Source of the DNA: Distichodus sexfasciatus
Lineage: Eukaryota > Chordata > Actinopteri > Characiformes > Distichodontidae
Length of the DNA stretch: 64,000 nt
Assembly (NCBI GenBank): GCA_032718565.1
Contig: JAVGVS010000041.1
Location: forward strand, 189,501 to 253,500
Reading direction: 5' to 3'
Part shown: piece after piece, positions 24,985-36,100 of the stretch
Layout of the letters: each line of letters begins with the position of its first letter
How positions within the stretch are numbered: the first letter of the stretch is position 1
Position numbers and translations under genes: made by a program
Notes under the pieces: model-generated
Database searches by the model: none
What the model was told of the DNA's origin: nothing
The model's input: the letters and a program-made list of their open reading frames with translations, nothing else

Positions 24985-25220
24985 ATGTATTTAGGGGGTT
25001 GTGAGGACCTGGCTGTCCCCTAACAACACTTTTATTCATTTTCATGGCTTTGTGGGGACACTGGACCAAAAATTGTATAGAAAAGCTGTGTTTTATTTGA
25101 GAAAGTAGAAGAATAAAAAATATCTTTGGTTTCTGGAGTTAAGGTTGAGGTTAGGCTGTAGCTGTATAATTATTTACATCTATTCATTATGGGAGTCAAT
25201 GGCGGGACCTCACAAAGATA
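24985..25220. mobile_element. Possible MITE-like repeat (GTGGGGACACTGG type)
   Basis: Has GTGAGGACCTGGCTGTCC, TTTGTGGGGACACTGG, GGTTGAGGTTAGG and GGCGGGACCTCACAAAG. This arrangement of GGGGAC and CCTCACA motifs beside TG tracts occurs widely in fish genomes. A degraded relative is seen at 26118-26205. Ends could not be fixed. Confidence 0.4.
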
Positions 25221-25659
25221 ATAATGCAAGAGTGTGTGTTGTCTGGTCTAGTGTAGTGTAGTGTAGTGTGTGTGTGTGTGTGTGCACACCAGAACACCAG
25301 CATTGCAAATCCCTACCAGTCCTCAGAGTATCTCACCACTAATTGTCCAGTTAAATTAAGGTTATCTGCTTCAGTCTGTTGTAAACATTAAACTCTCACA
25401 TGGATTTATTTCTTCTCCAGAGGGTAAGCCGCAGCAGGTCGCATTTCAAAACAGTTGCAGATTGTGTGTTCACTTTGCGACGCCCCCAGAGAAGCATTTG
25501 CACTGTTTGTGCATGTGTGTGTGTGTGTGTGTGTGTGTGCTCCTGCATCTGCATAAAGTTGCCTGTGTGAGTGTGTTTATGTGAGTAGGCAGATAAAAGG
25601 CAGGCGATGGAGCCAGAAGCAAGCTGTCAGTGTCTGGGTTTGTTCTTACAGATACAATG

Positions 25660-25661
<2 letters not shown>

Positions 25662-25692
<31 letters not shown>
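25662..25692. repeat. (GA)n microsatellite
   Basis: An uninterrupted AG run of about 30 bp after GGAGAAAG. Confidence 0.9.
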
Positions 25693-25696
<4 letters not shown>

Positions 25697-25787
25697 TGTT
25701 GATCTATATTCATCTGTCTATCTATCCATGTCTATGTGTCTCTATTACTTGCTGGGTGTGTGTTGGTGAGGGAAAGTGTTGGTGTGT

Positions 25788-25876
25788 GTTCCAATCAGGG
25801 AGTTGGTCCTGTGATCGTGAAGGTCGCTGGGTTCAAGTCCCAGACTGGTAAACTTAGTATGAACAAGGTACCGTCA
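25788..25876 (+). mobile_element. SINE family A, 5' fragment
   Basis: Forward head fragment with CCTGTGATCGTGAAGG, an intact B box GGTTCAAGTCCC and GAACAAGGTACCGTC, then a CT tract. Body and tail are absent. Confidence 0.75.
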
Positions 25877-27103
25877 TCTTTCTCATTTCCTCCCTTCTCT
25901 CTCTCTCTCTCTCTCTCTCTGAAACACACAGACAGGATGGTGTGTGAGAATGTGTGTTAATAGTAACCGTCTCTGCTGAAAAGCTCTGAGAAAGTATGGT
26001 CTGTTGTTAGCTTGATGACACGGTGGGTCATAACCACAGCCTGGGTCACTAATAAGGAACAAAGCAAATGTGCTGAGAATCATGTGAAAACTGTGTGTGT
26101 TTGTGTGTATGTAGGGTTTTAGGTATTTGTGAGAACCCAATTGTCTCCTAAATAACAGGACAACAGTATAATAGTGTTGATGGAAGTACCTCACAGAGAT
26201 GACGTCCTCTTGTGTGTATGTGTGTGTGTCTTTTTTTTTTAAAGTGTGTGTGTATGGTGGTTTGAGCTGAAATGACAAATGTGGTTTAAACTAACTAACT
26301 GGTCAGTTTTCCACTTTTTCCTGATGTTTAAATTGTGGTTTCAAAATATATAATAATAATTTTTAATATAAGGATGTGATGGCGTAATGGACATTCTAAT
26401 ACAAGAGCTTGGTGCTGACTAACAATAACTGCAACGTTCAAATTGTGGTTTCAATATGCAGAATAATTATTAGATCAAAGGATTCTGTGCATGTAGTGTG
26501 TGTGTGGGTGCGGGCAGTTTTTCTCTAGCATGATGCTTAGCTGAAAATTAAGATTCACACCATGCTTTCTGTTCTGAAAGGTTCCACAGAAACTGCATGT
26601 GTGAATGTGTTCAGCCAAATTCCACATAATGCGCTTCTCTGTGTGTATATGTGTGTGTGTTTCACGCTGTCACTCAAGCTAGAAAACTGCATGGTATATA
26701 CCTTTGAAAGAAATGCCAGCTGTCAGATTTGAGGTCTTTCAATACACACATTTGTGGACTCACACACACACACACACACACCTCTACAGGAGCAGGGAGG
26801 ACAGGGCCTTAGGACAGGGCAGAGTGACTCTGATAAGAACACAATAGGTGTGATGTGAGCAGATAAGAGCTACAGACCGTCTGCTGAAAGCAAGGCCACT
26901 GGACCGTGTGTGTGTGTGTGTTTGTGTGTGTGGATGCTTTAGTCTATCCTCTCTTTGTCTCATCTCCTGTGCATCTCCCCAGCACTAACTAAAGATCCAA
27001 CATGACAACAGAAGTGTGTGTGTGTCTGTGTGTTTGAGCAGCTCTTCCTACCCACTCTTGATCACTACTTCCACACTAACACAAGATCAGGAAATGAATT
27101 TTT

Positions 27104-27242
27104 AAGTGAGTGATTATTTGTCATTGTGAACACAGCACACGGTGCACCACAACCACATGTGACCTCTGCATTTGACCCATCCGTGAAGGAGCAGTGGGCA
27201 GCTGACATGGGCAGTGCCCAGGGAGAAGTGCTTGGGGATGGT
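27104..27242 (-). mobile_element. SINE family A, 3' part
   Basis: Reverse copy from the tail (GTGATTATTTGTCATTGTG) through GCACCACAACCACATGTG to AAGTGCTTGGGGATGG. The tRNA head is missing. Confidence 0.82.
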
Positions 27243-27933
27243 GTGTGTTGTTTTCTTACCTTTCTTTACATCGATCTAGATCCAATCTATGATTGCTGAT
27301 GTGTGTGTGTGTGTGTGTGTATTTTCTCTACTTTACAAGCATCATGTGTTATTGATATCTAATTTTAGATTGTTAATTTGGCCAGTAAACCATTATAACC
27401 TGACTTTAACTGGATTTTTATCAGGGGCGTGTGTGTGTGTGAGTGTGTGTGTGGGTCAATTTGCATAGCCAGAGGGGGTGTTTGTAGCAGTGAGCTGGTG
27501 CCTTGAAGTCTGTATGAGGGCCACTAAAGTTCTGGCCTCGGGGCGCCTTGGAAACAAATCACCGCCTTGCTGCTGCCAGCACAGACACACAGAGAGAGGA
27601 GGAGAGAGGAAGAGGAGAAGGAGGAGGAGGGAAGAAAAGGAGAGACACCTGTTTGAATATTCACCATGTACACCTACTTATAGAGACACAGAGAGAGAGC
27701 AGGACTGAAAGACTAAAAGACAGACAGAATGACCCCAGCAGAGACACAAAAGTCATTTGTCCATTCATGCACACCACACATCACACGTCAAACGTGTGTG
27801 TGTGCGTGTGTGTGATGCATTCCCTTCTTTGTGTTGGAGGTCTGCTGGGTGAAATTTGAGGCGTTGAGGTGTGCAGTACTGTGGTGGGATTAGGAGACCT
27901 GATCCCTGTGCTGATACGGAATCACCTTCCTTC

Positions 27934-27957
27934 TCACACACACACACACATCCTCTC

Positions 27958-28012
<55 letters not shown>
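27934..28012. repeat. Facing (CA)n and (GT)n runs forming an inverted repeat
   Basis: A CA run (about 27934-27949), a spacer near TCCTCTCCTA, then about 26 GT units (27961-28012). The two arms are complementary, so the single strand could fold into a hairpin. Confidence 0.85.
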
Positions 28013-29262
28013 CCCATCCATCCGTCCAGCCACATCAAACTTCCCTTCCCACAGATTCTCATGGTTGACACACTGATGTAGGTGAAGTCTCTGACTCATT
28101 TAGCGTTTGGCTGTTGAAGAGGTTCTGCGTTAGCGTGCGAGGGTGTGAGGAGCTGCAGCCACTCCCATCATGAATGATTTTGAAAGAGCTTCTCCCCGTT
28201 CACCCAGACAGAGCTGCTGCAACTCTCCTTCTTCACCCACCACACACACACCTCTACTGTCTAACGTCTCAACAGTCTCAGCACTTTCTGTACATACTTT
28301 TCCCATATGGTGGGTGTAACCTGCTGTCTGATACCAGCTGAGATTGGAGGTCAAATGGATGACTACTTACATTTATTCCTTGACATGATCGCCATCAAAC
28401 TCCTGAACAAGAGCCTTAACCCCAAGTTGCTCGAGGGAGAATGTCCATTAACTAGAGAATGGAAGTTGGTCTGAATATGAGCCAAAGAACAGAACTTCTA
28501 CCCAGTCAGTTTTCATGTCTCAGCTAAAAAACCTGAGCAATCACATTGACATTTTCTTGCAGAAATGAAACTCTAGTTTTAGATTGATGTTTGATGAAAA
28601 CCACTGCCAATATCACTGTTGTCCAAGGACCTATGAAGTCTTTTTGACTGCATGCAACCCAGACCCAAATGCACCCAGACATGTAAACCGCAGAAGTGAA
28701 GAGAGACATGTGTGTTTTCTTAACTGGCATCTCCACCCATCAAAGCCATAGTCTGAGCTGTGCCTGAAGGGAATTGAGAGTTTGCTGTGTTAATCTGGTA
28801 GATACAAGGCCTGAGAGACCTCAGTGTGTTACTCCACCTGTCATCTCTCATCTCTGAGAGAGAATTAAACAAAGTGTTATAATGTGCTTTGTCAAAACTG
28901 GAGGCAAACACAACAGTGCTAAAGCCATCGAGACTTGGTGTTGAACTAGACAAGCTGTTTGGTAGTGTTGTGGTTAGAGGTTAACACTCGAGAGCAGGGT
29001 GTGGTTTTGTGTGTGTGCGCATGTGCGTGGGTGTGACATTAGAAACCATATTTTTTGCCTGCTGTCTGCACCACACTAATCAGCATTTATGTAGCTAGGA
29101 TTTATGTAACAATTTTTTTGTTACCAATTAGTAAGCTCCATATGCAGAAATGTAATGTAATGCACTTCATGTCTGGAGTTCAGAGGCAGGTGTTGAACAA
29201 ATGGTCAGAAAAAGCATCATTTGCTGATCAAGCACGAAATCAATACCTGGGAACAGTTAAAA

Positions 29263-29284
29263 GCATATATATATATATATATAT
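29263..29284. repeat. (AT)n microsatellite
   Basis: ATATATAT run of about 22 bp. Confidence 0.85.
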
Positions 29285-29380
29285 CTCCCTGGGTCTCTTT
29301 TTCAGAGACCCAGCGATGGTAGAATTTGAACCCAAGATCTCAGAGGTGAGCCTCCTAACCACTACACCACCAAACCCCCA
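29285..29380 (-). mobile_element. SINE family B head fragment
   Basis: Contains CAGAGACCCAGCGATGG, GAATTTGAACCCAAGATC (B-box-like, reverse) and CTAACCACTACACCACC, the tRNA-like end of family B. Confidence 0.55.
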
Positions 29381-29540
29381 CTGAACTGAGACGAAGCAGC
29401 ACCTATACTATAGATATATTGAATATTATTCGAAACTTAAAAACAATGGTTAACCTGTTATATATGGTTTCCCCCCATTCTATATGTATAATATAACAAT
29501 GAATATCACTATATGCATATATTGTATAACTAGGTTTCCA

Positions 29541-29672
29541 GATCAAGTCACAGGCCGTTAAAGGTACTCATGAGCAAGGTACCGTCCCCAAACACTGCTC
29601 CATAGTCGCTGCCAGAAAGTTCACATTTGGTTGTGGTGCACTGTGTGCTGCGTTCACAAGGACAAGTAACCG
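29541..29672 (+). mobile_element. SINE family A, internally deleted
   Basis: A short forward copy: a decayed head (GATCAAGTCACAGG) joined to AAAGGTACTCATGAGCAAGG, CCAAACACTGCTCC and GCACTGTGTGCTGCGTTCAC. The standard middle is shortened. Confidence 0.75.
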
Positions 29673-30044
29673 TACTTCAATTGTCAGCGGCCACATTAGC
29701 TTGTATATTTGTGGCGCCACCTAGTGGAAAAACCCAGTTACTACCTCAGCCTTTAGAAAAGCGTAATAAAGAAATGAAATAGTGCTAATAAAAGCCTTTC
29801 CCCCATACCTTGAAAATATCCCATAAACCACCAATCTGCCAGTAATCAATTGTTTTCAAGTATTATTATTCAGAGAGGTGGCATTTCTCTTATTAATTTT
29901 GCTATTCTAATTTGCGCAGCCTTACTTTCCTTCTCGTTTTTAAATTTTTATTTCAGTCATTATTATTGCTCGGATTTCGACATTTACTGAACGAAAATGT
30001 GAATACGCGTTTTTTTTTTTCCCTTGACACATTTTTATTTTCTG

Positions 30045-30300
30045 TTATAAATACTGTTTATTCCGTCCATAATATGATTTTGCGCAGCCGCAGATTCCGC
30101 TCCACCGCCGCCAATCGCTGCGCGGTGTGACGTCCGCGAACCTGCCCCGTGTCCTGCTCCCTGCGCGACGTCAGCGGCCACGGAAACAAGCCCCTCGCCA
30201 TACGGTTCCTATTAATAACAAGAAAAATCATACGCGCATTTTGGGGAGGACTCGCCAGCTTCACGTGTCTGCCACTAATGAGACGAGGCTCTTCTCGGTA
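30045..30300 (+). promoter_or_regulatory. Putative ica1l promoter and non-coding first exon
   Basis: A GC/CpG-rich island in AT-rich surroundings. It has a TATA-like TATAAATA (30045-30052), a CCAAT box (30111-30115) and CRE-like TGACGTCC (30128-30135) and GACGTCAG (30167-30174). A possible splice donor CTTCTCG|GTAGGA at 30297/30298 would end a non-coding exon 1, joined to an acceptor (TTGTTTTCAG) near 32141 just before the coding start. Inferred. Confidence 0.55.
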
Positions 30301-32165
30301 GGATCCGTTTTGGGAACGAACACACACACAACACACACGTACGCTCACTTGTGTTTATTGTAACATATGTTACTTTGGGGCGTTTTTCTCTTTAAATGCG
30401 CAACACAGTTAATAACCGACCTCAGGTCAGACAACGCGCTTGGCGGAATATTGGGACTAGAATCTTAACGGGAAGATTAACGGGGATCAGCTGGAAGAGA
30501 GGAAGGAGAAGGAGGAGGAGGAGGGTGTGATGATGATGATGATGATGGCTGTTTCATCTTGGAAAATCTGCTTTAGCTCAAGATCAGGGACCTGGATTGT
30601 GTTTCTCCAGGCTTCCTTTTTTCCCCATAAATAAGTCAATGCAATATGTAGTGTTTCCACACCTGTCTACGTGTCGATTGGTTTGGTTTTGTGTAGATTG
30701 TGGGGCTGTGTGTGTGTGCCCGGGACAGGCGCCCGAATTTGTACAGGAATGGGAGTAGAACCGCGTTGGTGCTGGGGCAGCGTTACACCCGCAGGCTTGT
30801 TTGTTCGGGCGCTGCCGCTGTGCTCCTTGATGAAGACGTTTACTTTGGTGAATCATTAGTGTAACTCAGGCCAGACAACAGCTGTTAGCTTTACTCCTGC
30901 ACACATGCTTTCATTTTTGTCTGTAGACGTTTTCCCCACCGCTGGCTTTTTGCTGTACAGTATCGTCATTAATGTTGTGTTGATGTGTTTCTTCTGTGCA
31001 CCTGCTTGTTTTGCTTGGGTTAGCGTGTGAAGTTGTTCATTGTTTACTCATTTAATAAAATACAACACAAAGACAGATGATGCTAATTATTATTCAGTGT
31101 ACATTATTATCAACTACAATAAATACATGATTATGAATAGGAATAATAATAATAATCATATTCATAGAAATGCATATAATTAGTTAGTTTCTCTTTGTAG
31201 TAATGATGATAACAATGACAGCAAAACAGATGTTGTTTCAAAAAAGAAAAAATATATACTTCCACATGTAGGACTGTAATTTTGTAGATCTGATAGAGGA
31301 TTTTTAAGGCTGATGAAGGCTTATTAAGGATGTTGATCAATATTTTAGGTGTTGTGGAGAAAAATGACAGTGATACATCAGACAAAGCTAATATTGGTTT
31401 TCACATTTTGGTGTAGGTTGTGCAACTCTTATAGTAAAGGAAAAGTGTAAAACATTTATATTAGCACCAGGCAATATTGCAATATATGTAAATGTAATAT
31501 AAGAATGTAGTTTGGTTTTAAAAAACCAAGTGACCTTGTCAGCTCTTGGGCAACTCTATTTTAAGAATTTATAATTCTAGAATGTTTATTTTGGTTTTGT
31601 GCGTACATCTGCATAGAAGATAAAAATAACAAAAAATGACTTAAACTTAAATGTATTATTTACGTAAACTGAAGTAAATGATAAATGTCAGACCTCTCTT
31701 GTAGATTTGCCACAGAAATGCAAAATGGGAGAGTTTTCCTTTTGGATCAAGCAGCAAAAGAGTTGTAGTATTTATCTTACTTGACATCACACATGTCAGA
31801 GGACTGTTGCTCAAGCTAACATCACGAGGACAATCCTGAAGGAGATGTCTTAGAGATACCGTTTACTTTATAATGGACTGTCTCTTCAGTATACTCATGT
31901 TAATTTGCTGTTGATCTTATGCATGTTTATGGCACAAAAGTACATTCTACGACTGTAATTGTATCTGCTATTGTAATATCTGCACGTCACTGAATACGTC
32001 GCACAACTAAAATTGCACATTTTCATTTTCTATCTCTAGTTTAGACTTTATATTTTATAGTTTATTTATATATGTATGTTCTATGTGGCTTCTCCGTACT
32101 TTGTAATGACCATGTTCCTGTTTGTTGCTGCTTGTTTTCAGCACTTTGCTGGGATTGTAAAGAGG

Positions 32166-33052
32166 ATGGATGGCTATGGGTAGGTGGCATCACCCTCACA
32201 TCACCGTAACACCTCTTCAGTCTTGTTTATGGCTGGAATTGTTGTGTAAGCGTTACCATGGTGGTGTTGTGCGTATGTGCAGGTTCTCCAGCGACATGCT
32301 GGGCAGCCGGGCGGTTCTGGGTGAGGATCGCTCCGTCATGGCCCGGATGCAGAAGAAGTTCTGGAAGACAAAGCAGGTCCTGATTAAAGCCACGGGGAAG
32401 AAGGAGGACGAGTATGTGGTGGCGTCGGACGCGGACCTGGACGCCAAGCTGGAGGTGTGTGTTGGGCTGTGTGGACCCGTAAGGCCTGTGTGTGTGTGTG
32501 TGTGTGTGTGTGTTCTCCTTGTGTTACTGTTAGTGTGTAACATGTCTGTTTTGTGAGTCTTTGGGGTGATTGTAAATGTTCTGGAAATGAAGGAGGAAGT
32601 AAAGCAAAGGCAGAAGGAGAGAGAAGATGAGAAAAAGGTAGAGGTCAAATGTTGAAAGAAGGGAAGGATTGCAGGAAAGAGAAAGAGAGAGATAAAATGA
32701 TGGATGAAGGAAAGATAGGATCTTTTGGGGTTATTGTAATTCCTGTAAATATATAGAGAATATGAGAGGAAAAATTATGAAAGAATGGGAAAACAGGTGA
32801 AAGAATGGAAGGATGTTTTTGGGTGATTGTAACACCTGGGAATAGAGAGAGAGGGAATATGATAGATGAAAGGATGAAGGAAAAGAAGAGGGTAATACAA
32901 AGAGTATATGAAAATAAAGGTGATAGATTAAAATGAAGAAAAAGGGAGGGATCATGAGAAAGAAAGAGAAAAAGCTTACTTTCCCTCTGTGAGATTTTAT
33001 TCATTCATGTAGAAAACCTTGTTGCCAGAAATACTCACCATCATGAGTCTCT

Positions 33053-33119
<67 letters not shown>

Positions 33120-36100
33120 TCTCTCTCCATCTCTCCTTCTCCTTCACTCTCTCTACCCTCTCTTTCTCTCACTCCATCCCCTCCTCTCTCGTTCCCTTAC
33201 TTACTCTCTCTCTTTTTCTTTTACATACTTCCCTTATCTCTATCAACTCTTCTCCCTCTCTCTCCCTGATGTGCTGCATTGTGGATGGTGAGGATGATGA
33301 TGATGATGAGAATGATGGTGATGGTCGATGATGATGGTGATGATGTAGATAATGGTAATGGTGATGGTTGATGGTGATGATGGTGATGATGATGATGATG
33401 ATGATGGTGATGAGAATGATGGTGATGGTCGATGATGATGGTGGTGATGTAGATAATGGTAATGGTGATGATGGTGATGATGATGAGAATGATGGTGATG
33501 GTGGTGAGGGTGATGATGGTGATGGTGGTGAGGGTGATGATGGTGATGATGATGAGAATGATGGTGATGGTGGTGAGGATGATGATGGTGATGATGGTGA
33601 GAATGATGGTGATGGTGGTGAGGATGATGGTGGTGAGGATTATAGTGATGGTGATGAGGATGATGGTGATGGTGATGATGATGGTTAATGGTGATGATGA
33701 TCATGGTGATAATGATGGTGATGAGAATGATGGTGATGAGGATGATGGTGATGGTGATGAGGATGACTCAGGTCTCAGTTTTGGGGCTACAGTCGAGTGT
33801 GTAAAAACAGAGCAGTCTCTAACGTTGCTGTGGAGCCACTGTGTTGGGAAACAAAGTCTCTCTTTGTCCTCAGTGAGAATTTCTGACCCTCTTCCTCCCT
33901 CCCTCCCTCCTGGTCGGGCTGCTGCTTTTCTGTGCCCGATGTTTTCAGGGGTTTCATTGACAAAAGGAGCTGAAATGAACAGAAACACGAACCCTCCTGA
34001 ATGCCCTCCGAATGTGTGAGAGTGAGAGGGAATGTGAGAGGAAAAGTGAGAGGTGGATGAAAGAGTCAAGGAGAGAGAGCTTCTGACCTGAGGGGTGACA
34101 TCGTCTTTAAGGATCCATTATGTTCCTGCGGTTTTATTGTAAAGTTTTTGCTTAAAGGCTTGTTGTAAATCATCTTTATCAGAGGGAGTTCTTCAACAGT
34201 GAAATCCCAGCTTTATATTTGGCGTAGCTTGATTTGTGTGTGTGTGAGTTAATCATTACCATGGGCCCAGCGTTCACCTGCAGGAGCTCACACCAGCACT
34301 CCCCTGATCACGTTTATAACAGCATTGAAAGGAGGATTTGTAGCTCGTTGGCTCCTCCATGTGTCTGACCACCTCCAATAAGGAACAGCGTGTTCTGCAA
34401 CTCCGAGCTGATGGTACAGCATATTTCTCCTCCCCCCGTTTCCCTCTGTTCTTTCCTTTTTTTGCTCTCACTTTCCTGAAATAAACAGTTCTTCCCGTGT
34501 GCTCTGCAAACAGTGAAACTAAAAGCAGCACAGTCTTCATGACTCATTTATACAAGCTGCGCTACTCTCGGAGTCCAATTACATGTCTGGTTAAGCTGCA
34601 CCTCACGCACACCCACACAGAAACACACACAGAAAAACCTCCAGTACTTTACCTGCAGTGAAGTGGACTTAAAATGATTGTGTTGTCATGACAACGAGAT
34701 GGCCAAGGCTATTTTTTTCGCTTTCCTGGATGTGTGCTGATTTTGGAATGAGAGGAGTGTGTAAGGAACTGTGGAGTGGATGACAGGAGAAGTGGAACAT
34801 TTTGGTCTTGTATGGCGGCTAGGTAGTTGGTCCCGTGATCAGAAGGTTGCTGGTTCAAGTTCTGGACTGGTAAAGGTACCACTGAGGTAGTCCTCAAGCA
34901 CTGCTCCTCAGGCGCTGCATGTCAGCTGGCCACTGCTTCACGGATGGAGCTCACGTGCGGTTGTGGTGCACTATGTGCTGTGTTCACAATGACAAATAAT
35001 CACGCACTTAAATTTGATGTTGTAAACGTAACATATGTTGAACAGTCACCCACGACACTGCGCCCTGATGCATTTTTCTTTTCTCTTTTGTACTTTGTGT
35101 ATTCTAATGCTGTATAAATGTGCGTGTAAGATGTGTGTTAACGAGGTTGTGTGTGTGTGTTGTGAGAGAGATGTGAAGAGGGAGAGAGGGAAATGTAGTT
35201 AGGGAGTGTGTGTGTGAGAGAGAGACTTAATAACCTTCTGTTTGCTTTTCACAGTTTTTTCGTTCAATACAAACCACATGCACAGAGCTGCTGAAAGTGA
35301 TTGAGAAATATCAACAAAGGATTACATGTAAGTGAACACACACACACACACACACACACACCAGTTTGCAGCCTGTCCAGTTCCTGGACGCTCTTATAAC
35401 TGAGTGGTGGTGCCGCTGGACCAAGAGGTTGTGGGTTTGAATGCTACTATTCTACACTATGTTAGTTGCTGATGTACAGTATGTTGGTAACTATGCTTTT
35501 GGGAAACACACACCTGGTTAAGAACATCAGCTAAATGCCATAAATGTAAATAGCTATAGAACATGATTAAGTTCAGATTTGTCTCCCAGGAGGCTGTCCA
35601 CACTTGGGAAATGAGCAGAGGTTTTGTTTAATCACTCCTACAGTCTTATTAAACCCTGGATTATCATAGAGGTCATTGTTCTACCTCCACAACTGTGCTT
35701 CTGAGCAAGACCCTTAAACCCAAAAGTTTTGGCAGTTATCCTTAACGTAGATTAACTCAGCCTTGTCCCCGTCCTGCAGATCTGTCTCAGGAGGAGAATG
35801 AGATGGGCTTGTTCCTGCGCTTCCAGGCGGAGCACGACAAAACCAAAGCAGGAAGCATGATGGAGGCGACCAGCAAGGCACTGTGCAGCTCTGCTAAGCA
35901 GAGGTACAGGACAAGACAGGGAAAATCCATCATCACCATCATTATCATCATTATCAATATTTTACTCATCACACAGCAGTATTTGTGGGTCGATGGTAAT
36001 TAGATTTGTGTGTTAAATTTGATTGTTTCTAGTTAACTAGTTAGTTCTATAGAAAATGCACTGTCATCCATTGAAATAGTTAATTCAAGACTCAGGAAAG

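Larger units (their letters stand above)
23500..30040. other. Intergenic spacer between cxcr4 and ica1l (head-to-head)
   Basis: No coding exon could be supported. It is dominated by GT/CA, GA and CT microsatellites plus partial SINE family A copies at 25.8, 27.1 and 29.5 kb. cxcr4 is transcribed leftward and ica1l rightward from its two edges, so regulatory sites for both may lie within it. Confidence 0.6.

Noticed and set aside
33243..33704. His-rich open frame on minus and Asp/Met-rich frames on plus
   Set aside because: Direct products of the GATGATGGT intronic repeat within ica1l intron 2.
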